From: Trichobilharzia szidati
Taxonomy: Eukaryota; Platyhelminthes; Trematoda; Strigeidida; Schistosomatidae
Reading direction: 5' to 3'
NCBI GenBank assembly: GCA_944472155.2
Contig: OX235277.1
Span: 17,618,804 to 17,682,803, forward strand
DNA: 64,000 nucleotides
In this document: piece by piece, positions 1 to 12,520 of the stretch
Position numbering within the stretch: position 1 is the first letter of the stretch
Layout of the letters: the number at the start of each line of letters is the position of its first letter
Translations under genes and position numbers: made by a program
Notes under the pieces: model-generated
Database searches by the model: none
What the model was told of the DNA's origin: nothing
What the model saw: only the letters and a program-made list of their open reading frames with translations

Positions 1-374
1 GCAATTCTTATTAGAATATTCAAACAGTTAATGGCTATCAGTAACTCAGTGTTCATAACAATTAACTAGATAAGAATGACGAACTAGGCTTCACGTTTGT
101 CAAGCAGTCACAAAGACAAAATTTATTCTACGCATGAATAGTCGTCATCAGAAGTCACTTTATATACATCAGCATACTTCACTCACCAGTCGCCTATTTA
201 CCAATGAGTTTCTTCGCGCCGTGTAGGACACAGTGAGAATGAAAATGTATTGCACACACTTTAGATTTTATGGTGCTATGATATTAGCCATCGTACATTT
301 CGAATACTAGCAGCGAAAACTTGATTTCAGTTAAAGCTGTGACAGATGATGGAATAGTCTGCAGTGAAAGCACT
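1..374. other. Unassigned AT-rich leader
   Basis: No gene or recognisable element is seen before repeat block A begins near 375. It contains short open frames only. Confidence 0.4.
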
Positions 375-1685
375 CGCATGAATGGAATACACTCAGTAAT
401 AAGAATCATATTAACGACACTTCAGTTTCATTATGCATATATTGTAACTGCCTGTGTCTGTGTGCGTAAATGTTTACACACTGTAGACAAACTGCAACCG
501 AAGCCATACAGTACTAGAAGTAATAATGAGGGAGTGCAATAAATAGTTGAGGCGAGAACACATTTATATAATTACCTATTATTTCAAGAAAATAGTGATT
601 GAGATGAATTTATCTAGACCTGACCACGGAGTATGAGTTTCGGTTCAAGACTAAACGCTGAGGCAGAGTGTATTGGGAATATCTCGACCGAAATCGACTA
701 CCATATATATATATACTGGTGTTAAATATATGACGACGTTATGTGGAGAAATGAGATCAGTCACTAAAGAAATAGGCTGCAGACCCTCACGACAACAATT
801 CAATGGTCACATCTCCATGAAATGTCAATTGAAGTTTGTCTCGAGAGATAAATTTAATGATCTTCACTTCTCAAACGATTAATATTCACTGATAAAACGT
901 AAGATCAAAGGGATGGCTATCCAATGTTTAACATATATATATATATGTATGTATATATATATATATCAACACATTTGAATAATACAAAGAAGAAGACAGC
1001 GATGATAGAGAATTCAGTGAAGTTAACCTTTGAGTTGAAGTGATCAACTACTATTAGGCAAGGTGATGTTCCTATAGCTGGTGAAGTGGATGATTTGGCA
1101 GGATGCTGTGAGTGGGGAGTGACAACAAATAACTGCATTGAACAGAGTGGAAGGCTTTGACAGATGTGGATTTCATGGATGATTTATGTCTGATGACATA
1201 CGAATTCAGTTGAGCATAGAAAAGATGGGTTGGTGAAGGTGACCGACCAACCAACAAGTAAAACAAGCAATAATCACCACTATCAATAAGAGGAACTCGA
1301 AAGAGATCGCTTCACTCTCTCATCTCTTAACAGAGCATCGTTTCAACCGCATGTAACGCTGCGCAAGGATGAGGGTATGAAAACCACCCAGGATCGCGAA
1401 ATACATGATGGACCTCATCACTCTGAATCAAATCAGATATCTACTACACTCAACACAACTAACACCTTTCACATTTTCGACGCCAATGTCAAGTAAGTCA
1501 GTCATTCAGTTGGTTCTGCTATATAAGTCAGTAGGCTGGTCATCGCGTCAACATGAGCATTTGCAAGTGCCTGCCACAGAATTTCATCACCCGCTGAGAA
1601 GATGGTTGCATGACACAGCGAAAAGCAACGCACTGAGCGTCGCTATAGTAGGTCTTCGAGATAAGCATGTATAATACATGTCAAT
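375..1685 (+). repeat. Repeat block A, copy 1
   Basis: This 1.3-kb block aligns along its length with 59898-61195 in the same orientation, with scattered substitutions and small indels. Shared landmarks include the stretch with ATGAATGGAATACACTCAG near 377 and 59905 and the stretch ending in GAATTTCATCACCCGCTGAG near 1580 and 61080. A short AT dinucleotide tract lies at about 931-965. Part of the block (about 430-530) is also echoed at 59345-59430. Open frames inside it are interrupted and not conserved between copies, so I regard it as a non-coding or long-dead part of a larger repeat that continues into block B. Confidence 0.75.
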
Positions 1686-1689
1686 CTAT

Positions 1690-3310
1690 TTTCGACTCTA
1701 TTTCCTCTGAACATACTAGTTTTACACCACACTACAGAAGAATGAAAATTTCTAATGAGTAGAATTAGACTTAGTTGGAGTTGTTTTCATCGAAATTATT
1801 ACTATTCAATTTTATTTTTCTCGTATGATTTTTCACCTATTATTGTGATTCTGCTCTAGGTCACACGCGCCCTCTATTCTCACATTCCAATGTGTAAAAT
1901 ACAAAAGACAGAGAAATAAAATTGTGTTGTACTAGACTGCTCATTATCTATTCATTCGCTGAAATAATTAAAGCCACTGTTTGATATTGTCTTATGTTAG
2001 TTTTGATAGTAGTGTCGTGATTTTCAGTTTTTCATCAATTTACTGACACCACTCAGTTCGACTGAAAGAGATACACTTGAATAGCTTCACTTGGCCTAAT
2101 TTTTCATTGAAGATAATCAGCTCCCCAATTGGTTATGATGAAACGGTGTTATGAATTCGCTTGGATTTTGTGAGAAGCATCTATCTGATTAAATATATGT
2201 GAGCTCAATATGTTCGCTCTGTAATTGCCTATTTCAGATGAACAGGTTAATGACGTTTCTGAAAATGATCATACAGAGCTAGTTAATGTCATGAGTCACT
2301 ATCAGTCGCTATCTCAGTGATCATATTAAAGGTAATCGGTAGTGGTTGAGAAAAGTCTTAAATAGAATTTCCGGTTAGCATGACCTACATGTGGCCAGTA
2401 TTTGTTAGTTATCAAAAGTCTCATAAAAGCACGGCAACCAAGGTGATTCTGAAAGTAGTAGTGAAAGAAATAGCAACTGATCCTGCACTCGACCATTAGA
2501 AATGATCACTATATGTAGGGGTTCATTTGTATCACAATTCCTGGTGAGTGCTGTCTTAAACATTTTTTGAGGAATTTCTATTCATTTTTGCGTGTAGTGT
2601 TCAAATTTATGTGGTACATTTTGTTTAAATTTTCTGAACTCCATCCAATGGAAATGTTTAATATTATCTTATCAGAATAACGCTATTTAATAGATTTTAA
2701 TTTGGCCGTTAACATTATCACACGAAACTTCGCCTGTCAAATTACAATTGAAATAGTTTAAAAGTTGTGAATGTAATGCCCTTTGCGTTACTTATATATC
2801 TCCTCGAATTTTCGAGAGCTAGTTTTGTAGTGGACAGTTGAAGATAATCAAAACTTATCCTTGTAACAAATGTGAGAATCCTCCATAAACTAACTTACAT
2901 CTTGACAACAAGTCTCAGTACATTCGATTGATGTGATCACAAAAATGACTGAAAAATTTCGAGCTTATAAAATATGCTTTGTTTCAAATCCTGTCTCTGT
3001 TAATTTATTTTTTTCAACTGTTGAGGAATTAGTTCTCTTCTCAAGCACAACTCTTTTCGCTCCTTCGCTTTCGAAGACCTCAGCGACATTACTTAACATA
3101 ATTTGAACGAAAGGAAATGCATTTGTGTTACACGAATGTCTCTGGTAGGATTTCGCTTACTTCTAAGCTTTTCTATATAAGCACTAGCTGAAGTAAGAGC
3201 ATCAGGTCCAGACTGCATTTTATCATTTCTTTATTCAATAGGAATCAATTATAATCAATCAAAATGGTAGTAAAGAACGTTTAGTAGTTGCCAAGTGTTG
3301 CTCACTGCAA
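1690..3310 (+). repeat. Repeat block B, copy 1
   Basis: Aligns with 30205-32150 and 61195-62850, and from about 2270 onward with 9286-10370. Shared landmarks are the TCACACGCGCCC stretch near 1862, CTCCTCGAATTT near 2801, and TATATAAGCACTAGCTGAAG near 3172. This copy holds the uninterrupted target of the insertion seen in the 30-kb copy: AGCATCTATCTG at 2176-2187. No coding capacity is evident. Confidence 0.75.
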
Positions 3311-3314
3311 TCGT

Positions 3315-6180
3315 CGTTTCTCTAGGCTTTAACCAGTGTCAGACACTTATAATGTTGGCTTTAATGTGACACTTGTATTTCTGTTGAGTGATATCACGCA
3401 TATGACACACAAAGTGACTTCGATTGATTGAATTCGATGAGTCGTTATGTGTCATCACTATTGATCAACGTTTCAGAATTTTCCTATTACCATGACAATA
3501 TAATATGCCACAGGTTGATATGGATACTTAATTATGCTGTATCACACCACACCACATAAATTGATGTGAATTTTCACTATACTTGAGTGAGTAGTTAGTG
3601 ATCCTCAGCTGCAATTAAAAACACTGAGAAAGTGCCCACTATTTCATTCAGCGAGAAATTTTCTTTTCAAACATAGTGATACTCAGCAAGATCGAGTGGC
3701 CCTCCAATTTCTCATATAAGCATGTGCTTGTGTGTCTTGTTTTGTATACGGGTGAGAAATTCACACACATCAGCACGAGAGTGTGACCTGAACTGCCTCA
3801 GTTACAAAATAACGGATTTCTCAACCAAATTCTTGCAAATGCTATCACACTGGCTACTTGTGTGAAATGGACTTAATTTCACATAACTGGCTACTCTGAT
3901 ACGTGATAGGTTTTACTTCACTAGGAATGAACAAATCAATCAAGGTGATTGAAGTAATATGTATTTTCTCAGTGTTTTTAATTATACCAGAGGATCAATA
4001 ACTAGTTGCTCAAGTATAGTGCGAATTCACACCAATTCATGTGGAGTAGTGTGATGTAGCATAATTCAGTCTCGATTTCAACCTGTGGCCCATTATATTG
4101 CCATACTAATTGCGACATTGTGAAACAGAGTTCAGTAGTGATTACACGTAACGACTCATTGAAATCAATGAATGGAAGTCAGTTTGTGTGTCAAATGCGT
4201 AATACCACTCAGCAGTATTCCACTCCGAGCAAATATTCTCATCAGGGAAACCAACAGCATTCATTCTGTGCAGATGATGTTGGGTTGACTGCCTGGTGAG
4301 TGAGATAAGCGAGGAACTTTGACATTGTAGTGGAGTAGGTTTGAATTTTGATAAAATCAAACAACGATACAGCATTGTTCGCTGATGACGTTTCATGGAC
4401 TCTTTATTGTACATATGCTCATATCAAGACAGTCACTCGCATGAATTCACATCTTCAGTTCGATGTTTACATTGTAAAGTATCCCTCCAGTTATGCGGGA
4501 AGTAGTCACATTTTCCTTATATCTGGTATTCGTGTTGATTCATTCCTATTTCATGTGTTCGGTTTAGATTCGATGAAGTGAGATTCCGTTATCAACCCCA
4601 ATTTGCACTGACTCATATCACTTCGTCACAAGGTGGTTCTGTTACATGCAGATGTCTGTTTGTGGGTTAAAACACTCATTCGCAGCCGTTGTGATTTCTC
4701 CAGCCTATTCAACTTCACGGTGTCAGTCATTATCCATGCAGTTTAAATTACACCTTAGTTCATACTCTCTTCATTAGAATTCCTTTATGAACTTTCAGGT
4801 GTTCCTACAACCCCGATCCAACTTCAAACTCCTGTAAACACTTAGTGACTCGATAAGGAGACAGAGAATGCTATGGATATACGTTTCATGTGCATACACT
4901 AGCTGTAAGAATTTTCGTCAGAATACTTGGCGGTTGCAAACAACGATGACAACGTTTAAAATGCACATGTGAGTAAAGTTTCCTTTCATCATTTTCAATA
5001 ATAAATCAGAACCAAATGATGTCCTAGAGGACTGCGATCCTTGACACTCATCAACTGATCTTGCTTTTTAGTCGGAAAATGGTTGAGTAATTTTGGTTTT
5101 AAATTCTTGACTGAGAGAGAGGCAAGGTGGGGAACTGAAGAGATGAATTTGTTAAGGGCGAAAACAAAGTGGGTGGTGACTGACAAAGTCTGGCAGTTAG
5201 GTGCCCATCAGTTGGAAAATAAACCTGGAAACATAACCGACAACTCATTTGCGAAGGCCTGGTAGCGATGAGGACATCACGCTTTGACAGACACCATTCC
5301 AAATCGAATACCACTCATTTGGTCTGTAAGTTCCGTGTCAGTGAGACGAAAATGTGTGAACGTTACTGAATGTACCCTCTCCTGTCATGCTGGTGGCGGA
5401 GTGAGAACACCTACTTCTTTTTAGGCAGATCATTCCATCCTCGTCCGATAAACCATCCGACCACATAGTTCAAGGTGTAGGTATGCAATCAGTGACGAAC
5501 TACCGACTTGAATAATATAGCACACATTATGTTGGTCAGCACATGTTGAAATCAGAGTTATTTTCTACAGTGTTGACCGTGGATAGTCTGTCATTTTTAT
5601 CTTCTGTGTTCTAGTGCTCACGACAGATACAGTGTGTATGGGAATGTAATTGTGATTTGAAATTGTGTCTACATGTTCACCAGTTGAACAAGACTTGGAA
5701 CTAAGTCTTAGTGCGTGCTTTTCAGCTATTTTGTGCATTTGCATGCATTCGACGATGTGGAGGATATCCGAATCTTATCACCAAGTAAGTGGAATTACTG
5801 TAATCGTTCTTTTCTCATCCGACAACCCTCAGGAATGAAACTGATTGAACGTTAGCCAGTCGATGTGTTGACGGAGAAGGAGCATTGTTTCCAACTTCTG
5901 AGCACACATTTAGGTCATTCAGAGAAATGTTCCTTGAAAGCTTTTTCTTAGTTGGGATTGAGATTTCACAGAATCTAGAATGTCAGTCAATGTGCGACTG
6001 TTTGTTATCATAGGCAGAGTTTCCATGAGCTTGAATCATCATGACGAATTGACGTGAGCGTTTTATCTCACATGGTATTATAGCAGTGGTGACATCTGAT
6101 CACACTGTTCATGAATACAGCATAACTCACGTAAATTAAGCAGTAATCGATACTCCGTTTGAAATCGAGACGAACTAGGA
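3315..6180 (+). repeat. Repeat block C, copy 1 (contains a foldback)
   Basis: A 2.9-kb block that aligns with 32150-34985 in the same orientation. In the B-D copies at 9.3-11.8 kb and 61.2-64.0 kb this block is absent and about 170 bp of other sequence takes its place, so it was probably inserted or exchanged as a unit. The first 900 bp form an inverted repeat (separate entry). The rest has small open frames that are partly shared with the second copy (4348-4581 against 33151-33384), which I attribute to repeat homology rather than selection. Confidence 0.65.
3381..4215. repeat. Foldback inside block C, copy 1
   Basis: Left arm 3381-3635 and right arm 3961-4215 are imperfect reverse complements of about 255 bp. 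For example, GACACACAAAGTGACTTC on the left matches the complement of the GAAGTCAGTTTGTGTGTC stretch on the right, and both inner ends carry the complementary AATTAAAAACACTGAGAA stretch. The spacer is about 325 bp. No transposase is seen, so it is a non-autonomous foldback or a tail-to-tail duplication. Confidence 0.75.
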
Positions 6181-6189
6181 ACTGATTTC

Positions 6190-7430
6190 AATATCAGTAT
6201 CCCTGTTAATAAAGTCTAACCAAAAGATGTTAAAATAGCTGGAACTGCTACAAGTTGTTCTCAGAAATTGTCATCTAAACGTAGAAACCTCACCAAGATC
6301 AACAAGTTTCACAGGACTGAGCCTATACATTGGGGAAAAACACTTTTTATTCTATAAACCTGCTGAGAGTATCCGCAGACCTTCTACTAACATGGGACCA
6401 GATGGCCTTGCTTCAATAATTTTAAAAAACAGTGAAAGTGACATTCCTCTCTTACCTCTTATATTTTTACTCAATATCTGTGGACACTGGCACTTTCCCT
6501 AATGAGCGAAAAACTAGCTTTATAGTGTCACACTACATATCTGGTAATAAGGCAAACGCGCGCAATTACAGACCCATAAAGATAACCTCGGTTATCTCAT
6601 TATCCATGGAGTAAATTGTCCAAAGTCAATTAACAGACTATCTACATAGGTAAGATTTTGTTACAAGGTCTCAACACAGATTTCTCAAAAACAGTTCCTG
6701 CGTTAGTCGTCATTTCAACTGCATCAGTAGTAGTCGGGGAGCACCTAAGCTAGTCATTGTTCTCTCTTTCAATTTATGTGGGCCCTCTTACATGGTATCT
6801 TACAGTATCCTCTCTGAGAAGCTGTACGCATGTGGAATACGCAATACATTACTGAAATGGTCAGTAGAACTCAGGTCAGTATTTTCTCATTTTAGGCAGA
6901 TTGCAATTGTGCTCGTGCAAAGTAGTGTCCTAGGACCACTTTTATTTACAGTCCACGTTTACAGCATTTGTAACTGATTCACCTCAGGTAAACCATTCAT
7001 ATATGCTGATGACATCAAATTCAGTTATGAATTAAACCATATGGTAATTGAAATACTTCTTGAGCCAAGTAGTCTCGCAACATGGTGTGCTGAATGCTGC
7101 CTAAAGTGTCACATTGACAAATGCCGCAGGATTTGCATCGGCATCAGTAACCTTGACCTAACTCTTAAGGTGAATTGACAAAAGCCATCCAAACTCAACT
7201 CAGTCGTAGATCTCAGTATCAGATATTCAACTAACTAACCGTTCTCTGAACAAACTGATTATGCTCGGCTTAAAACGCGAAGGTTCCCAGGATGCAATTT
7301 ATTTTGTTGTGAAACCAGAATTTTATTAGACAAAGTATGTGTACGACTCAATTAAGAATACTGCCTATTTATTCTTAGCGAACTGCGACTGAATGACAAG
7401 CTTCACCTAGAGGGAGTTCAACGGCAATTT
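6190..7430 (+). pseudogene. CR1-like non-LTR retrotransposon reverse transcriptase relic (block D, copy 1)
   Basis: Broken reading frames give a recognisable order of reverse-transcriptase segments. Around 6385-6610 there is GPDGLASIILKN, then a segment resembling the usual YRPI-TS stretch (NYRPIKITSVISL). Around 6900-7180 there is SSVLGPLLFTVHV, then FIYADDIKFSYEL with the YADD catalytic motif, then TWCAECCLKC. This order is typical of jockey/CR1-clade LINEs. The frame is interrupted by several stops (for example just before the YADD segment) and shifts. It is the least ambiguous coding relic of the A-B-D composite repeat, so A and B may be upstream parts of the same LINE. It is inactive. 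Confidence 0.75.
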
Positions 7431-8163
7431 AGCAGCCCGACCATAGATATCAGGTGTGCGTCAGCGGGGGATCGAACCTCGGACCATGTGCATGTTCGGC
7501 GAGAGTCCAAACCGCTGTGCCACCGACGTATATACTGATAATTACAATATTAATAACAATAAAAATAAAATTATTAATGTACATGATAACTGTGTTCTTC
7601 ATTTCAAGATAGGACGCATAAAACAGATGTTTCGAGAACGAATTCTCAGTCAAGTGATAGGATCTCGTTCGCATGAAAGAGAAAGAAAATACTTGAAGTG
7701 TGTGCACTGGCCAAGAACTGACAATTTACTGGAGAACACGTTTCTTCCTATATATTTCCATATCACCTTCTTGTCACCAGCACATCAAGACGTGATAGAA
7801 ATCCATATGTTTTCCGTTTCGTAAATGAACTCAATTCACTTTAGCATACCATCTCTCCCCTATGCCCTTTTAACTTCAATTTACAATAGTTATCTCGTTT
7901 ACTTCTACGACTTTTATTGTTCTACTTATACTCTGCTCACTGATACTTGATTCTGCGGAACCGCATCGGTTCAAATATCTATGATGCGTATTTCATTATG
8001 TAATTGTTAAGCGCGACGAGAATGTTGGCTGAATAATGTTCTGAATTTATGTATTAGAGAATGTTTCCATCAGATAGAAGCTGATCCTTTATTAAGCTAA
8101 TCAAGTGGCATTAGAAAACTGATTCAAGTGTACAGAGCTCGAATCAAATTGAAAGCAAGTGAA
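7135..8163 (+). repeat. Nearly identical 1.03-kb tract, copy 1
   Basis: Matches 11492-12520 at a constant offset of 4357 bases with, by eye, one substitution (TTAATAACAAT against TTAACAACAAT near 7550). The flanks of the same duplication differ far more: about six or seven differences in the preceding 160 bp, and many downstream of 8163. The tract contains the 3' end of the D relic, a SINE fragment, and the start of block E. Confidence 0.85.
7431..7530 (-). mobile_element. tRNA-derived SINE fragment (copy 1)
   Basis: On the minus strand the sequence carries a pol III A box, TGGCACAGCGG (7522-7512), and B box, GGTTCGATCCC (7478-7468), with tRNA-like spacing. The same unit occurs at 11788-11887, and a longer one at 54163-54367. 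The D-block copy at 63780 lacks it, so it was inserted into the composite repeat. It is too degenerate to be a functional tRNA gene and has no complete tRNA fold. Confidence 0.7.
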
Positions 8164-9285
8164 TTTCTGATGGGTGTCCAAATAAGTAGAAAATGTAATA
8201 GTGGGAAGCGATAAAAAGTAGAAATGTCGAAAAATGCATATCAAGTTTCCAGACGAATATGTCTCTTGCAGAATCAGTGACTGGACTAGCATCTTTCGTG
8301 TGCACTATTCAGGATATAAAATGTGGATAAACATGTGCATCTGCATTGATATTCATGATATCACTTTATCAGTCCTACGCTGCATGTATTTGCACACAAA
8401 GAAAGAGTAAGAAAGTACAGATAGGCTCAGGAATTTCCAATCCATTTATCAAATGGATTTTGGAAGAAATACAATGTATTTAGTGAATAAAGTGTCTTCT
8501 TCGAATAGCGGAATTGTTATGCATCACTTATATAGGGTGCACAATACGGGAAGCATTTAGTTTGGTCGTTTGGTCGCTTTGTTCGCTTCACTACCTAGGA
8601 GGCACAGTTTCAATTACAGGCAGGAAAAGCGGATAAAGATATCAAACCAGCGAATGGCGAAAAGCCAATTTGGACTTTCATCACACTGACATCAGTTTGA
8701 AAACAGTCTGCACTGACTCAAGATAAATAAAACATTTCGATTTTAACACACATCGTGAGTCAGTCACTTCTTCTATATGTGTGTGAATGACGTACACCTT
8801 GAGTCACAAAATGCAGTCATTTACCAACAACTGCCTTCACTAACTTCATAAGAAGGTAAGAAGAGAAACAAGAAACTCTGTGAATGCACAGACAAACGAG
8901 AGCATGTTGCGAAGAAAATGAAGATGGATTGGTTATGTGCCATTAAATAGATGGAAAAATTATATGGCTATCAATGCAGACCATCACTCGAGCTGAACGC
9001 AATCTCGAAATTACGAGTTGGACGTGGTTTTGAAAGTGAAATACGGAAGACTGTGTGAAAAGATCAGGAAATATGGGTTACATTGACACTAGCTAAATAA
9101 GACCGAATAGGGAAGGACAAAGCGGAGATGTGCAACTAAATTGATATGTTCCAAACAGAACCCAAGGCAACAAAAACAATAATAACGGGTAACCTCAGAT
9201 AAACTTCGACGACTTTTCACGTCTCACAGCATCACCAATCACTTCCGTTAAGCCTATTGAAATATAATCAATGCTTAAATGAAGC
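8164..9285 (+). repeat. Repeat block E, copy 1
   Basis: Aligns with 12521-13680 (direct) and with 20450-21400 (inverted) at moderate identity. Shared landmarks are GGATATAAAATGTGGATAA near 8312, the GAATGACGTACACCTTGAG stretch near 8785, and the CGAATAGGGAAGGACAAAG stretch near 9103. No coding signal is evident. Confidence 0.7.
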
Positions 9286-10370
9286 GTTTCTGAAAATGAA
9301 TTAACACAGCTAGGTAATGTCATCTGTAGGTATCAGTCGGTATCTCAGTGAACATGTTTAAAGAAATCGGTATGGGATTAAACAAGTTTCAAACAGATTT
9401 TGTGGTTATCCAGTAAGGATCAATCAATAATCAAAAGTCTCAAAACCAGCATGAGAACCAAAGTGATTCTGCAAGTAGTAGTGAAGGAACTAACTACTGA
9501 TCCTGCACTGGATCATTAGAAATGATCATCACTTGTAGAGGTTTATTTATATCACAATGTTTGTATCTTGAAATTCCAGGTGAGTGCTATCTTGAACACT
9601 TTTTTAGAATTTCCATTCAGTTTTGCGTGTAATGTTCAAATTTATGTGGTACATATTTGTTTAAATTTTCTGAACTCTATCCAATGGAAATGCTGTATAT
9701 TATCTTGTCAGAATGATGCTCTTCAAATTTGAATTTTGCCGTTTACATTCTCACACAAAACTTCACCTGTCAAATTACAATTGAAATAGTTTTAAAGTTG
9801 TGAATGCAATGCCCTTGGCGTTACTTATATATCTCCTCGAATTTATGAAAGCTAGTTTTGTAGTGGACAGTAGAAGTTAGTCAAAATTTATCTTTCTAAC
9901 AAATGTGAGCATCATCCATAAACTTAAAACTTGACAACTAGTCTCAGTACATTAGATTGCATTCGATCGATGTAATCACAAAAATGACTTAAAAGTGTCA
10001 AGCTTATGAAATTTGCTATGTTTCAAATCCTGTCTCCGTTAATTTATTTTCTCAACTAAAAAGATATTTGTTCACTTCTCAATCACAACTCTTTTCCCTT
10101 CTCCGCTTTCGAAGACCTTAGCGACATTACTAAACATATTTTGCACGAAAGAGAATGCATTTCTTTTACAAGAATGTATCTTTATGATTTTGCTTGTCTC
10201 TAAGCTTTTCTATATAAGCACTAGCTGAAGTAAGAACATCAAGTCCAGACTGGATTTCATTTTTCTTTATTCAGTAGACCTCAATTTTCATCAAGCAAAT
10301 GGAAGTAAAGAACGTTTAGTAGTTAGCAAGTGTTGCTTACTGCACTCGCCACTTTCGATGCAGACGGAGG
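9286..10370 (+). repeat. Repeat block B, copy 2 (5' truncated)
   Basis: Begins at CGTTTCTGAAAATGAA, corresponding to about 2260 in copy 1, and is closest to the 61.2-62.8 kb copy. It runs directly into the sequence that precedes the D relic without block C. Confidence 0.7.
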
Positions 10371-11790
10371 AGGAAGATAAAACACCATGTCAGCGCAGAA
10401 TAATACCTAGTAGTAATCTGATAACCTCGTCTGGCCTGAATTTACTAAATTTGGATCTTATGCAGTGACAGACACCTAGTACTGACATTAGCATTCAGCA
10501 AACTACACAACAACCACGCCTGTCAATAGAACGAGGAATTGATTTCGATATCAGTATCTCTGTTAATAAAGTCTCACGGAAAGATGTTAAAATAGCTAGA
10601 ACTGCTGCAAGTTGTTCTCAGAAATCATCATCTAAACGTAGCTGCCTCACCACAATGAACAAACTTCACAGGATTGAGACTAATGATGGGGAAAAAACAC
10701 TTTGTATTCGATAAGCCTGCTGAGAGTAACCTTTAGACCTTCTACTAACACGGAACCGGATGGCCTTGCTTCAATAATTTTAAAAAACAGTGGTAGTGAC
10801 ATTCCTCTTTTACCTCTTATAATTTTTTTCAATATCTGTGGACACTGGCACTTGACCAAATGGGCAGGAAACTTTCTTTATAATCTCACACTACAAATCT
10901 GGTAATAAGGCAAACAGTCCTAATTACAGACCCGTAAGGATAACCTCGGTTATCTCATGAGTCATGGAGTAAACTGTCAAAGATCAATTATCAGACTATC
11001 TACATAGGTAAGATTTTGTTACAAGGTCTCAACATGGATTTTCCGAAGCAGTTCCTGCGTTACTCGTCATTTCAACTGCATCAGTAGTAGTCGGGGAGCA
11101 CCTAAGCTAGTCATTGTTCTGTCCTTCGATATATGTACACCGTTTGACATGATATCTCAGGGTATACTTTTTGAGAAACTGTTCGCATGTGGAATCCGCA
11201 ATCCATTACTGAAATGGCCAATGGAATTCGCGTCAGTATTTTCTCATTCTAGGCAGATCGCACGTGTGCTCGTGCAAAGTAGTGTCCTAGGACCATTTTT
11301 ATTTGCGGTCCATGTCAACAGTATTTGTAACTGATTCACCTCAGGTAAACCATTCATATATGCTGATGACATCAAATTCAGTTATGAATTAAACCATATG
11401 GTAATTGAAATACTTCTTGAGCCAAGTGGTCTCGCATAATGGTGTGCTGAATGCTGTCTAAAGTGTAACATTGACAAATGCGGCTGGATTTGCATCGGCA
11501 TCAGTAACCTTGACCTAACTCTTAAGGTGAATTGACAAAAGCCATCCAAACTCAACTCAGTCGTAGATCTCAGTATCAGATATTCAACTAACTAACCGTT
11601 CTCTGAACAAACTGATTATGCTCGGCTTAAAACGCGAAGGTTCCCAGGATGCAATTTATTTTGTTGTGAAACCAGAATTTTATTAGACAAAGTATGTGTA
11701 CGACTCAATTAAGAATACTGCCTATTTATTCTTAGCGAACTGCGACTGAATGACAAGCTTCACCTAGAGGGAGTTCAACGGCAATTTAGC
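10371..11790 (+). pseudogene. CR1-like reverse transcriptase relic (block D, copy 2)
   Basis: Same element as at 6190-7430. Visible segments are PDGLASIILKNSGS near 10755-10800, the interrupted tail of the YRP segment near 10925, SSVLGPFLFAVHVNSICN near 11277-11333, then a stop, then FIYADDIKFSYEL near 11350-11390. The 170 bp at 10371-10540 before it match 62850-63010 and are absent from the copy containing block C. Multiple stops; inactive. Confidence 0.75.
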
Positions 11791-12520
11791 AGCCCGACCA
11801 TAGATATCAGGTGTGCGTCAGCGGGGGATCGAACCTCGGACCATGTGCATGTTCGGCGAGAGTCCAAACCGCTGTGCCACCGACGTATATACTGATAATT
11901 ACAATATTAACAACAATAAAAATAAAATTATTAATGTACATGATAACTGTGTTCTTCATTTCAAGATAGGACGCATAAAACAGATGTTTCGAGAACGAAT
12001 TCTCAGTCAAGTGATAGGATCTCGTTCGCATGAAAGAGAAAGAAAATACTTGAAGTGTGTGCACTGGCCAAGAACTGACAATTTACTGGAGAACACGTTT
12101 CTTCCTATATATTTCCATATCACCTTCTTGTCACCAGCACATCAAGACGTGATAGAAATCCATATGTTTTCCGTTTCGTAAATGAACTCAATTCACTTTA
12201 GCATACCATCTCTCCCCTATGCCCTTTTAACTTCAATTTACAATAGTTATCTCGTTTACTTCTACGACTTTTATTGTTCTACTTATACTCTGCTCACTGA
12301 TACTTGATTCTGCGGAACCGCATCGGTTCAAATATCTATGATGCGTATTTCATTATGTAATTGTTAAGCGCGACGAGAATGTTGGCTGAATAATGTTCTG
12401 AATTTATGTATTAGAGAATGTTTCCATCAGATAGAAGCTGATCCTTTATTAAGCTAATCAAGTGGCATTAGAAAACTGATTCAAGTGTACAGAGCTCGAA
12501 TCAAATTGAAAGCAAGTGAA
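11492..12520 (+). repeat. Nearly identical 1.03-kb tract, copy 2
   Basis: Partner of 7135-8163 (offset 4357). See that entry. The 122-codon open frame at 11813-12181 and its partner at 7456-7824 are identical only because the DNA is; they begin inside a SINE and have no recognisable domain. Confidence 0.85.
11788..11887 (-). mobile_element. tRNA-derived SINE fragment (copy 2)
   Basis: Identical to the fragment at 7431-7530. The A box is at 11879-11869 and the B box at 11835-11825 on the minus strand. Present because it lies within the near-identical tract, not through a second insertion. Confidence 0.7.

Noticed and set aside
7456..7824. 122-codon open frame duplicated perfectly at 11813-12181, at first sight a conserved gene
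   Set aside because: It starts inside a SINE, crosses it into repeat block E, has no domain, and its perfect conservation equals that of all DNA in the near-identical tract.
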